This document shows positions 1 to 4,736 of a DNA stretch of 7,275 nucleotides, piece by piece (position 1 is the first letter of the stretch; each line of letters opens with the position of its first letter). The translations under genes were made by a program, and so were the position numbers. Source of the DNA: an uncultured Lachnospiraceae bacterium (GTDB taxonomy: Bacteria > Bacillota > Clostridia > Lachnospirales > Lachnospiraceae); contig CADBNQ010000265.1 in the NCBI GenBank assembly GCA_902796045.1, positions 1 to 7,275 of the forward strand. The letters are read 5' to 3'. The notes below the pieces were generated by a model. That model made no database searches, was not told where the DNA came from, and was given only the letters and a program-made list of their open reading frames with translations.

Positions 1-127
1 ATGGATCGCCTGCTTCCCCAAAGCAAGGCTTGCAGGCTGTGTATTCGGCGGGGATGATACCGAGGTAAATACCGTGACCGGAAAACCGGCAATGGAGGAA
101 GATTATGAGATGGGAAAGAAAATCTGA
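1..127 (+). CDS. Flavodoxin / NADPH-dependent FMN reductase family protein, C-terminal fragment
   Basis: The reading frame is open from the window edge (first full codon at base 2, Trp) to TGA at 125-127, giving 41 visible codons. The visible sequence has a hydrophobic strand (LAGCVFGG), an acidic turn, a GKPAMEEDYEMG segment and a terminal KKI. This matches the end of many small flavodoxin-like reductases: last beta-strand, a loop with a Gly-Lys-Pro-Ala motif, then a short helix ending near the C-terminus. Such proteins bind FMN and transfer electrons in the cytosol; the FMN-binding loops would lie outside the window. The next gene's only well-placed start codon (105) lies inside this gene, so the two would overlap by 23 bp. 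A second flavodoxin (1926-2657) downstream supports a redox theme. The family call rests on a short tail and is moderate. Confidence 0.55.
   Translation, partial: WIACFPKARLAGCVFGGDDTEVNTVTGKPAMEEDYEMGKKI
94..98 (+). promoter_or_regulatory. Ribosome binding site deciding the 105 start
   Basis: GGAGG ends 6 nt before ATG 105, an ideal spacing. It lies inside the upstream gene, where the same bases encode the Met-Glu-Glu of its C-terminal helix, so it may be partly fortuitous. No other ATG/GTG/TTG in this frame before the signal peptide has a comparable site; the in-frame ATGs at 213 and 216 have none. Confidence 0.6.
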
Positions 128-725
128 GTCAGGGGACGGTTCTTTGATTGTCAGATCCTCAATAAAAGAATCGCCTCAATCAAAGAACCGTCCCCTGATT
201 TTTCTTCTGTGTATGATGATTTCCATATTGGCTTTTGCCGGCTGCAGAAGTCAGGAGACAGAAACAGATTTGCCAAAAGAAGCAGAGACAGCCTCTACCG
301 AGAGTGCCCTGACCGGCTCTGAACAGCCAGAGGAAAAACAGGAGGATTCAGCAGCAGGAGAAGAGACGGGAATGAAAATGCTTATCAATGGAACAGAGGT
401 CAAGGTTGCCTGGGAAGACAATGAGTCAGTAGAGGCTTTAAGGAAAATGGCCGAAGAAGAGCTAGAGATTACCATGTCCATGTATGGCGGTTTCGAACAG
501 GTCGGTTCAATCGGGCAGGATCTCCCGTCAAACGACGAACAGATCACAACTGAGGCGGGAGATATCGTTCTATATTCCAGTGACCAGATTGTGGTTTTCT
601 ACGGCTCTAATTCCTGGGCTTATACAAGGCTTGGACATATCACAGATAAAACTGCAGCAGAGCTGGAAGACCTGCTGGGGAATGGTGATGTGACGATCCG
701 ATTCAGCATGGAGGATGAGAAATGA
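105..725 (+). CDS. Lipoprotein with C-terminal cyclophilin-like domain (paralog 1)
   Basis: This is a 206-residue predicted lipoprotein. Residues 31-46 form a hydrophobic signal segment ending in a lipobox-like FAGC, with Cys47 as the likely lipidated residue. Residues 48-89 are a Glu/Thr/Ser-rich linker. Residues 90-206 form a compact beta-rich domain with the signature GDIVLYSSD-x-VVFY followed by YTRLGHI, shared with the next two genes and typical of the cyclophilin-like fold family (Pfam Cyclophil_like2 type). Members share the cyclophilin beta-barrel, but isomerase activity should not be assumed. Unusually, residues 9-31 are encoded by a 70-bp palindromic repeat that sits between the start codon and the signal peptide, giving a roughly 30-residue n-region. 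The stop overlaps the next start as ATGA (722-725), which suggests translational coupling. Domain call is good; the N-terminus is uncertain. Confidence 0.8.
   Translation: MRWERKSESGDGSLIVRSSIKESPQSKNRPLIFLLCMMISILAFAGCRSQETETDLPKEAETASTESALTGSEQPEEKQEDSAAGEETGMKMLINGTEVKVAWEDNESVEALRKMAEEELEITMSMYGGFEQVGSIGQDLPSNDEQITTEAGDIVLYSSDQIVVFYGSNSWAYTRLGHITDKTAAELEDLLGNGDVTIRFSMEDEK
129..198. repeat. 70-bp REP/MITE-like palindrome (GGGGACGGTTCTTTGATTG family)
   Basis: A perfect 22-bp inverted repeat has its left arm at 129-150 and right arm at 177-198, separated by a 26-nt loop (151-176). The arm core is GGGGACGGTTCTTTGATTG. From memory, GGGGACGGTTCT-type palindromes recur in many Clostridia and are often near IS200-like Y1 (RAYT) transposase genes, which suggests a non-autonomous REP/REPIN-type element; no transposase is present here. 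It starts 1 nt after the upstream TGA at 125-127 and is followed by ATTTTTCTT (199-207), so its transcript would look like an intrinsic terminator. It is also translated in frame as residues 9-31 of the downstream lipoprotein without a stop. No second copy was seen in the window. Confidence 0.85.
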
Positions 726-1177
726 AGAGATTGATGAAAAAGCTCTTAATCTTTGCGGCGCTGGTGGTCCTGACAGGATGCATGATTAAAATACCTGTAT
801 TGGCAAAGAGCAGCAATATACCAGTAAATGTCAAGGTTGGAAAAAAGACTTTTAAAGCTGTATTCTATGATAACAAAACTGCGAAAGCCCTTTTGAAAAA
901 GATGCCGGCAAAGTATAAAATGTCTGAGCTGAACGGTAATGAAAAGTACAGATATCTAAAGTACAGTCTGCCGACAAAGGCACAAAAGATGACCAGGATA
1001 AAAGCGGGAGATATCATGCTTTATGGATCCGACTGTCTGGTAGTGTTTTATAACTCTTTTAACACCTCCTACAGGTATACAAGGATAGGCAGGATTACTA
1101 ATACCAGGGGCTTAAAAAAAGCAGCCGGAAATGGCCGGGTCACGGTGAAGCTTTCAAAAATCAAAAAGAAACGGTAA
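722..1177 (+). CDS. Secreted or lipid-anchored cyclophilin-like protein, strongly basic (paralog 2)
   Basis: This is a 151-residue protein. The N-terminus MKRLMKKLL has a positively charged n-region, then a hydrophobic core ending in the lipobox LTGC (Cys20). A conventional signal peptidase site (VLA before Lys29) is also possible, so lipidation is likely but not certain. There is almost no linker: the cyclophilin-like domain starts near residue 32 and fills the rest. It carries MSELNGNEKY, then GDIMLYGSD-x-LVVFY and YTRIGRI, the clearest family signature of the three paralogs. The mature part is highly basic, with about 31 Lys/Arg against 5 Asp/Glu, and ends in KIKKKR. GGAGG at 710-714 lies 7 nt before the ATG, which overlaps the preceding stop (ATGA). 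No ligand or catalytic role can be read from the sequence. Confidence 0.85.
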   Translation: MKRLMKKLLIFAALVVLTGCMIKIPVLAKSSNIPVNVKVGKKTFKAVFYDNKTAKALLKKMPAKYKMSELNGNEKYRYLKYSLPTKAQKMTRIKAGDIMLYGSDCLVVFYNSFNTSYRYTRIGRITNTRGLKKAAGNGRVTVKLSKIKKKR

Positions 1178-1239
1178 TAGTTGAGAGGAAGAAAAAACCT
1201 GTTTGTGAGCGATTCTTGAATAAATAAAAGGAGATTGAG

Positions 1240-1872
1240 ATGTATAGAAGAGTTCTATGTATCCTGATGTTGACAGCAGTACTGAGCGCCTGCCTTTTCG
1301 GATGCGGCAGTGTTGACAATGCCGCAGAAAATGAAACAGGGACGACCGAGCAGAGAGAAGGACAGACTTCGGAATTGATAGAGAATTCCGGAGAAACTGC
1401 AGAAAAGACAGAGAATGCGATGCAAGGTGAGGAGCAGAAGCGGCTTGCAAAAGACAGTGCAGAGATGCAGACAGAAGACCCGTCCATGCCTACCAGGGTT
1501 CCTATGGAAGGCGGCACAAAGATCAATATGTACTTTGGTGATAAAGTAATTCCTGGTGTGCTGAATGATTCTGACACCGCAAAGGCGTTGATCGAAAAGC
1601 TGCCGATAACCCAGCATGTGAGCAGATATTCCCATGATTTCTGCGGAGTGACAGAAGATCTGCCATACAAGGAGGAAGACGTCCACTATGGCTGGCTGAA
1701 CGGAGATATTGACTATGCGACTGATGCTCCATACTTTACAATTCTTTTTGAAGATGAAGATATATCAGACCAGTATGGGTATCAGGTGAACATCGGTGTG
1801 ATCACCTGTCCTCTAGAGGAAATCGCTTCTCTGGAGGGGGATTTCGATGTACGTATAGAACTGGCAGAATGA
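1240..1872 (+). CDS. Lipoprotein with cyclophilin-like domain (paralog 3)
   Basis: This is a 210-residue lipoprotein. The signal peptide MYRRVLCILMLTAVLSAC contains two consecutive lipobox candidates, LSAC (Cys18) and LFGC (Cys22). An acidic, Glu/Gln/Thr-rich tether of about 70 residues follows, then the cyclophilin-like domain at about 93-210. The domain begins KINMYFGDKVIPGVL and includes SRYSHDFCGV, DLPYKEEDVHYGWLNGD, FTILFEDED and QVNIGVI. This is a diverged subtype: the GDI strand is followed by an insertion and the Y-T-R motif becomes Y-Q-V-N. AAGGAG at 1228-1233 with a 6-nt spacer supports the ATG. A 62-bp gap separates it from paralog 2, with no clear terminator. Probably a surface-exposed binding domain tethered to the membrane; the ligand is unknown. 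Confidence 0.85.
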   Translation: MYRRVLCILMLTAVLSACLFGCGSVDNAAENETGTTEQREGQTSELIENSGETAEKTENAMQGEEQKRLAKDSAEMQTEDPSMPTRVPMEGGTKINMYFGDKVIPGVLNDSDTAKALIEKLPITQHVSRYSHDFCGVTEDLPYKEEDVHYGWLNGDIDYATDAPYFTILFEDEDISDQYGYQVNIGVITCPLEEIASLEGDFDVRIELAE

Positions 1873-1925
1873 GCAAAAAACATTAGCAGCTATTCAATAG
1901 TTTTTCAAAGAATAAGGAGATTAGC

Positions 1926-2657
1926 ATGAGGAGAAGAATTCTGGCGGCTTTTTTAATCTGTATGACACTGTCTATGCTGGCTGCATGTGCCGGCAGCAAA
2001 GAAGAAAAGACATCATCCGGTCCATCAATGTCTGTCGATGAACAGGATCAGGAAGAAAAGAGCGAAGTCGTTCCTGATGAAGAAAAAAGTGCGGATCAGG
2101 CCCAGGCAGATAATAAAAGTATCGTTGTTTATTTCAGCAGAGTAGGGAATACGGATTTTCCTGATGGCGTGGATGCCTCCTCCAGTGCCAGCATTCAGAT
2201 TGATGATGGCGCGACCAAGGGGAATGCCCAGATGATTGCGGAATGGATTGCTGAAGAAGCCGGCTGCGATACGCAGGAGATTCTTGTAAAGGACTCATAT
2301 CCCGTTGATTATGATGAAACGGTGGATCAGGCAAGGGATGAGCAGAGTGAGGGGACAAAACCTGCTTTAAAAACAGAGATCGGGAATATGGGTGGATATG
2401 ATACAGTTTATCTTGTATTCCCTAACTGGTGGGGAGACCTTCCCATGCCGGTTTACTCCTTCTTTGATGCCTGTGATTTCAGCGGGAAAAAAATCAACGT
2501 CTTTATCACCCATGAAGGCAGCGGTTTTTCCGGAACGATAGACACGATCAAAGAACTCGAGCCTGAAGCCGAAGTCACAGAAGGTATCGCTGTACGTGGC
2601 GGTTCAGTGGACGAGGAAGAAGAAAACATAAGACAATGGGTGGCAGAAAACAAATAA
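1926..2657 (+). CDS. Lipid-anchored flavodoxin (Flavodoxin_4-like)
   Basis: This is a 243-residue protein. Residues 1-21 are a lipoprotein signal peptide with lipobox LAAC (Cys21), and residues 22-63 a Glu/Asp/Gln/Ser-rich tether. A complete flavodoxin domain follows from Lys64. It begins IVVYFSRVGNT (66-76), the first strand and phosphate-binding-type loop. A family-typical insertion with ATKGNAQMIAEWIAEEAG leads into the first helix. NWWGDLPMP (167-175) and THEGSG (195-200) are the flavin-contacting loops seen in Flavodoxin_4 proteins. Such proteins bind FMN non-covalently and shuttle electrons; the signal peptide places this one outside the membrane. AAGGAG with a 6-nt spacer supports the start. 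Paralog 3 lies 53 bp upstream and an acetyltransferase 24 bp downstream, consistent with one operon. The electron donor and acceptor are unknown. Confidence 0.9.
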   Translation: MRRRILAAFLICMTLSMLAACAGSKEEKTSSGPSMSVDEQDQEEKSEVVPDEEKSADQAQADNKSIVVYFSRVGNTDFPDGVDASSSASIQIDDGATKGNAQMIAEWIAEEAGCDTQEILVKDSYPVDYDETVDQARDEQSEGTKPALKTEIGNMGGYDTVYLVFPNWWGDLPMPVYSFFDACDFSGKKINVFITHEGSGFSGTIDTIKELEPEAEVTEGIAVRGGSVDEEEENIRQWVAENK

Positions 2658-2681
2658 TAATAAAAAGAGGATGATAGACTG

Positions 2682-3251
2682 ATGGAACTGGATGAACTTT
2701 TAAAATATTTTCGGGAAAGCGATACAATTGGAGAAAACCAGGAGGCACTCGACCTGATGCGTTATTACAGCAGACAGGCGCAGAAGATCACGATGGAGAT
2801 CAATACAAAATACCATGAGCCGGAAGAACTTCAGGATCTCTTTTCAGAATTGATCGGGAAGCCGGTTGATAAAGAATTCGGGCTCTTTCCGCCATTTTAC
2901 ACTGATTTCGGAAAGAACATTACAATCGGCAAAAATGTCTTTATCAATGCCGGTTGTAAATTTCAGGATCAGGGTGGGATATTCATAGATGATGGGGCTC
3001 TGATTGGTCATGGGGTGGTCCTGGCAACTCTGAACCATGATATGGCTCCGGAAAAACGGCAGGCTCTTCATCCTGCACCGATCCATATCGGGAAAAGGGT
3101 ATGGATCGGTGCAAATGCAACAGTATGCTCTGGTGTGACCATAGGAGATAATGCTGTAGTAGCAGCCGGGGCAGTCGTCGTAAAAGATGTCCTGCCGAAT
3201 ACAGTCGTCGGTGGTGTTCCGGCCAGGGTGATCACCCCTGATCACCCCTGA
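2682..3251 (+). CDS. Sugar O-acetyltransferase, maltose/galactoside acetyltransferase family
   Basis: This is a 189-residue cytosolic left-handed beta-helix (hexapeptide repeat) acetyltransferase. Residues 1-60 are the helical N-terminal cap. From about residue 75 come the strands with ITIGKNVFINAGCKF, IFIDDGALIGHGV, IHIGKRVWIGANATV and VTIGDNAVVAAGAVV. The segment ATLNHDMAPEKR contains His119, which aligns with the catalytic His of LacA/Maa enzymes. The end NTVVGGVPARVI is the usual C-terminal signature. The family transfers acetyl from acetyl-CoA to a sugar hydroxyl; the acceptor cannot be read here. The RBS is modest (AGAGG, 11-nt spacer). The last residues (TPDHP) and the stop codon are encoded by a 10-bp tandem repeat shared with the convergent minus-strand gene, overlapping by 20 bp. 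Confidence 0.92.
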   Translation: MELDELLKYFRESDTIGENQEALDLMRYYSRQAQKITMEINTKYHEPEELQDLFSELIGKPVDKEFGLFPPFYTDFGKNITIGKNVFINAGCKFQDQGGIFIDDGALIGHGVVLATLNHDMAPEKRQALHPAPIHIGKRVWIGANATVCSGVTIGDNAVVAAGAVVVKDVLPNTVVGGVPARVITPDHP

Positions 3252-3254
3252 TCA
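3229..3254. repeat. Three TGATCA palindromes at exact 10-bp period
   Basis: The sequence is TGATCACCCC twice, then TGATCA, with hexamers at 3229-3234, 3239-3244 and 3249-3254. The period of 10 is not a multiple of 3 and the hexamer reads TGA on both strands, so the array places a stop in all six frames. The plus-strand acetyltransferase stops in the third copy (3249-3251) and the minus-strand gene stops in the first (3234-3232). The left end also forms the larger palindrome GGTGATCACC (3227-3236). Confidence 0.9.
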
Positions 3255-3726
3255 CCTCTTTGCCGGTACAAAGATCCCTCAGATGAAAACCTGCCGAGGG
3301 ATCTTTAATATCCGAGTATCCGATACTAACTCCGCAGGCTTCCGATACGTCCAGGGCCTTATCGCCTATACCGTAGACATAGTGATAATGGGGATGGGCA
3401 TCCTGGACAAGTCTTGGTTTTCTGTTTTTGACCCACTCTGCATCCTGCATAAAGTAAGCTCTTTTCTCTATGCGCTTTATAGTGCTCTCTGCGGGCATTT
3501 CCTTCACTTTTTTCTTCTTTCCTTTTCCTTTGATCATACGATCGACCCAAACGCCGTCCTTGAGGGTTCCGACATATGTTTCTTTAACAGACTGATCCTT
3601 TAAAATCACAAACCAGTATGTATCGTCCTTGCCCCCTATGATCCAGTCCACTTCATCGCGGAAGGCCTGACAGAATTCAAAGCCATTTTCTTTTTTTACC
3701 AGTTCTAAAAATCGATAGCTCTTCAT
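3232..3726 (-). CDS. Hypothetical cytosolic protein, unrecognised family
   Basis: This is a 164-residue protein starting MKSYRFLELVKKE. I chose ATG 3726 because AGGAGG (3737-3742) lies 10 nt upstream. The longer frame from GTG 3750 would place that ribosome binding site inside the coding sequence. There is no signal peptide or membrane segment. The N-terminal half is rich in aromatic residues (FEFCQAF, DTYWFVIL, DGVWVDRM) and looks like a small beta domain. A basic stretch GKGKKKKVK spans about residues 67-75. A His/aromatic motif H111-P-H113-Y-H115-Y lies in the C-terminal half and could bind metal, but that is speculation. I do not recognise the family. The gene is monocistronic in view, convergent with the acetyltransferase (20-bp 3' overlap) and divergent from the polyphosphate polymerase operon. 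A real gene is supported by the RBS, a promoter candidate and natural protein composition. Confidence 0.75.
   Translation of the reverse strand: MKSYRFLELVKKENGFEFCQAFRDEVDWIIGGKDDTYWFVILKDQSVKETYVGTLKDGVWVDRMIKGKGKKKKVKEMPAESTIKRIEKRAYFMQDAEWVKNRKPRLVQDAHPHYHYVYGIGDKALDVSEACGVSIGYSDIKDPSAGFHLRDLCTGKEVIRGDQG
3270..3306 (+). terminator. Hairpin downstream of the acetyltransferase gene
   Basis: A perfect 11-bp inverted repeat, AAAGATCCCTC (3270-3280) and GAGGGATCTTT (3296-3306), surrounds a 15-nt loop. It lies 18 bp after the acetyltransferase stop, where a transcription terminator for the plus-strand operon would be expected, but only TTTAAT follows, so the T-tract is weak. It lies inside the 3' end of the minus-strand gene and encodes its KDPSAGFHLRDL segment, so the pairing could be partly coincidental. 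Confidence 0.45.
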
Positions 3727-3736
3727 TTCTCCTGTT

Positions 3737-3742
3737 CCTCCT
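3737..3742 (-). promoter_or_regulatory. Ribosome binding site for the minus-strand gene
   Basis: AGGAGG on the minus strand, within AAAAGGAGG, lies 10 nt before ATG 3726. It decides the start against the in-frame GTG at 3750. Confidence 0.75.
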
Positions 3743-3815
3743 TTTATCACAGTGCCAATTTCCTGCCATTACTCCGGTCATGCAGGCTGTATTTTATCGC
3801 AATCTTAACAATATT

Positions 3816-3844
3816 ATCATAACAATCAGCGATTGAGAATTCAA
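3816..3844 (-). promoter_or_regulatory. Candidate sigma-A promoter for the minus-strand gene
   Basis: On the minus strand, TTGAAT (3844-3839) is followed by a 17-bp spacer and TATGAT (3821-3816), giving 4/6 and 5/6 matches to consensus with ideal spacing. It would leave a leader of about 80 nt before ATG 3726. The left half of an 8-bp inverted repeat (3824-3873) lies in its spacer. Confidence 0.5.
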
Positions 3845-3873
3845 CATTGATTTCATGAAGTTATCCGCTGATT
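3824..3873. repeat. 8-bp inverted repeat AATCAGCG...CGCTGATT
   Basis: The perfect arms are at 3824-3831 and 3866-3873, with a 34-bp spacer. The left arm lies between the -35 and -10 of the candidate minus-strand promoter and the right arm just upstream of its -35. That suits a regulator binding two half-sites across a promoter, but chance cannot be excluded. Confidence 0.4.
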
Positions 3874-3915
3874 TACAGACAGAAGCACATTTGTTGGTGT
3901 GGTAGTAGTTTAAGT

Positions 3916-3960
3916 TATGTGAAAAAACTGTGTAATTCGCATATGACAAAACTGTTATTC
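3916..3960. repeat. Imperfect direct repeat upstream of the polyphosphate polymerase promoter
   Basis: Two related units lie in tandem. Unit 1 (3916-3938) reads TATGTG, then AAAAAACTGTGTAATTC. Unit 2 (3942-3960) reads TATGAC, then AAAACTGTTATTC. The period is about 26 bp. The shared core is TATG, an A-run, CTGT and ATTC. They end about 25 bp upstream of the -10 at 3985, a typical place for regulator sites. Confidence 0.45.
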
Positions 3961-3975
3961 ACTTTTTGGTCATAT
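3941..3975. promoter_or_regulatory. Inverted repeat ATATGAC...GTCATAT flanking the -35 region
   Basis: The perfect 7-bp arms are at 3941-3947 and 3969-3975, with a 21-bp spacer (28 bp between corresponding positions). They bracket the region where a -35 would lie for the TATAAT at 3985. A GTCATA in the same position relative to TGCTA recurs at the end of the window (7259-7275), which favours an operator for a shared regulator. Confidence 0.45.
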
Positions 3976-3981
3976 CTACTA

Positions 3982-3990
3982 TGCTATAAT
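3982..3990 (+). promoter_or_regulatory. Extended -10 promoter TGCTATAAT for the polyphosphate operon
   Basis: A perfect TATAAT (3985-3990) is preceded by TG plus one base (3982-3984), giving an extended -10. The -35 region at 16-18 bp spacing (CTTTTTG) is poor, so the promoter depends on the extended -10 or an activator. Transcription would start near 3997, about 36 nt before ATG 4033. Confidence 0.65.
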
Positions 3991-4032
3991 TGCGTTGTTT
4001 GTCAGAAGAAAAAGCAAGGTTAGGAGGGAAAC

Positions 4033-4710
4033 ATGGAAAGACAGTACCGACATGAGGTCAAGCATGAGATCAGTTACGGAGATCTTCTGGTCATTCGGAC
4101 CCGGATGCGTGCTATAGCCAGGCTGGATCCCCATGCCATAGACGGGAAGTATCTGATACGCAGCCTGTATTTTGACAGCCCCTCTGACAGGGCTCTCAGG
4201 GAAAAGATTGATGGCGTCAATCGAAGAGAGAAGTTTCGGATCCGCTATTATAATCTGGACCCCTCTGTCATTCATCTTGAGAAGAAAAGCCGCCTGAATG
4301 GACTTGGAACCAAGTACTCTGCTCCTCTTTCTAAGGAAGAGGCTCAGGCCATCGCAGATGGGGAAATCGAGTGGATGAAGAAAGCAGACCGGCCCCTTAT
4401 CAGGGAACTGTATGTCAGGATGCGTTTTCAGTCATTGCGGCCTAAAACCATCGTGGACTACGAAAGAGAACCGTTTATCTTTGATCCCGGAAATGTCCGG
4501 GTAACCCTTGATCACAACATAAGGACCGGCCTGAGGCGGACGGATTTTCTTGATCCGGAATGCGTGACCATCCCTGCCAAAGATGCCCCTGTTATACTGG
4601 AAGTAAAATGGGACGCCTATCTGCCGGATATCATTCGGGACGCCGCAGGGCTTAGGGGCGTAAGGAGCAATGCCTTTTCAAAATATGCCTGTTGCCGGAT
4701 GTATGAATGA
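4033..4710 (+). CDS. Polyphosphate polymerase domain protein (VTC family)
   Basis: This is a 225-residue stand-alone VTC catalytic domain (Pfam VTC, triphosphate tunnel fold). Yeast Vtc4, the reference member, makes inorganic polyphosphate from ATP in a basic tunnel. Tunnel-type motifs appear in order: YRHEVKHEI (5-13), SLYFD (44-48), KFRIRYY with Arg69 and Arg71, HLEKKSR with Lys84/Lys85, VDYERE (141-146), RVTLDHNIRTG (156-166) and LEVKWD with Glu190 and Lys192. These match the alternating basic and acidic lining of the active site, and no key position looks lost. There is no SPX domain, signal peptide or membrane helix, so it is cytosolic and lacks the membrane part used for export in yeast. 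AGGAGG lies 5 nt before the ATG. It is first in an operon with a DUF4956 membrane protein 26 bp downstream. Activity on ATP is inferred from the family. Confidence 0.92.
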   Translation: MERQYRHEVKHEISYGDLLVIRTRMRAIARLDPHAIDGKYLIRSLYFDSPSDRALREKIDGVNRREKFRIRYYNLDPSVIHLEKKSRLNGLGTKYSAPLSKEEAQAIADGEIEWMKKADRPLIRELYVRMRFQSLRPKTIVDYEREPFIFDPGNVRVTLDHNIRTGLRRTDFLDPECVTIPAKDAPVILEVKWDAYLPDIIRDAAGLRGVRSNAFSKYACCRMYE

Positions 4711-4736
4711 GAAAATATAACTAAAAGGAGGATCCC

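Noticed and set aside
722..1177. Calling the cyclophilin-like proteins peptidyl-prolyl isomerases
   Set aside because: The similarity is to the cyclophilin-like fold family without the catalytic Arg and aromatic pattern of true cyclophilins that I could recognise, so no isomerase function is assigned.
1161..1670. Minus-strand open frame of about 169 codons opposite paralog 3
   Set aside because: It is antisense to a clear lipoprotein gene, Ser/Phe-rich as expected for a shadow frame, and has no RBS.
1875..1906. AAAAAC...GTTTTT pairing with inner CTATTCAATAG between paralog 3 and the flavodoxin gene
   Set aside because: It is a 6-bp A/T stem with an 18-nt loop and low stability; it could easily arise by chance in an A/T-rich gap, and the RBS that follows suggests an ordinary intergenic spacer.
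2844..3245. Minus-strand open frame of 133 codons opposite the acetyltransferase
   Set aside because: It is antisense to a complete hexapeptide-repeat enzyme; composition rich in Cys/Ile/Tyr/His from reversed codons, and no RBS.
3229..3254. CRISPR-like or larger tandem array
   Set aside because: There are only three hexamers at a 10-bp period, with no long repeats or unique spacers. No CRISPR array or cas gene is visible in the window.
3283..3603. 106-codon plus-strand open frame antisense to the minus-strand gene
   Set aside because: It has no ribosome binding site and an unnatural Cys/Phe-rich composition. It is the antisense shadow of 3232-3726; it matters only as what the acetyltransferase would read into if one 10-bp repeat unit were lost.
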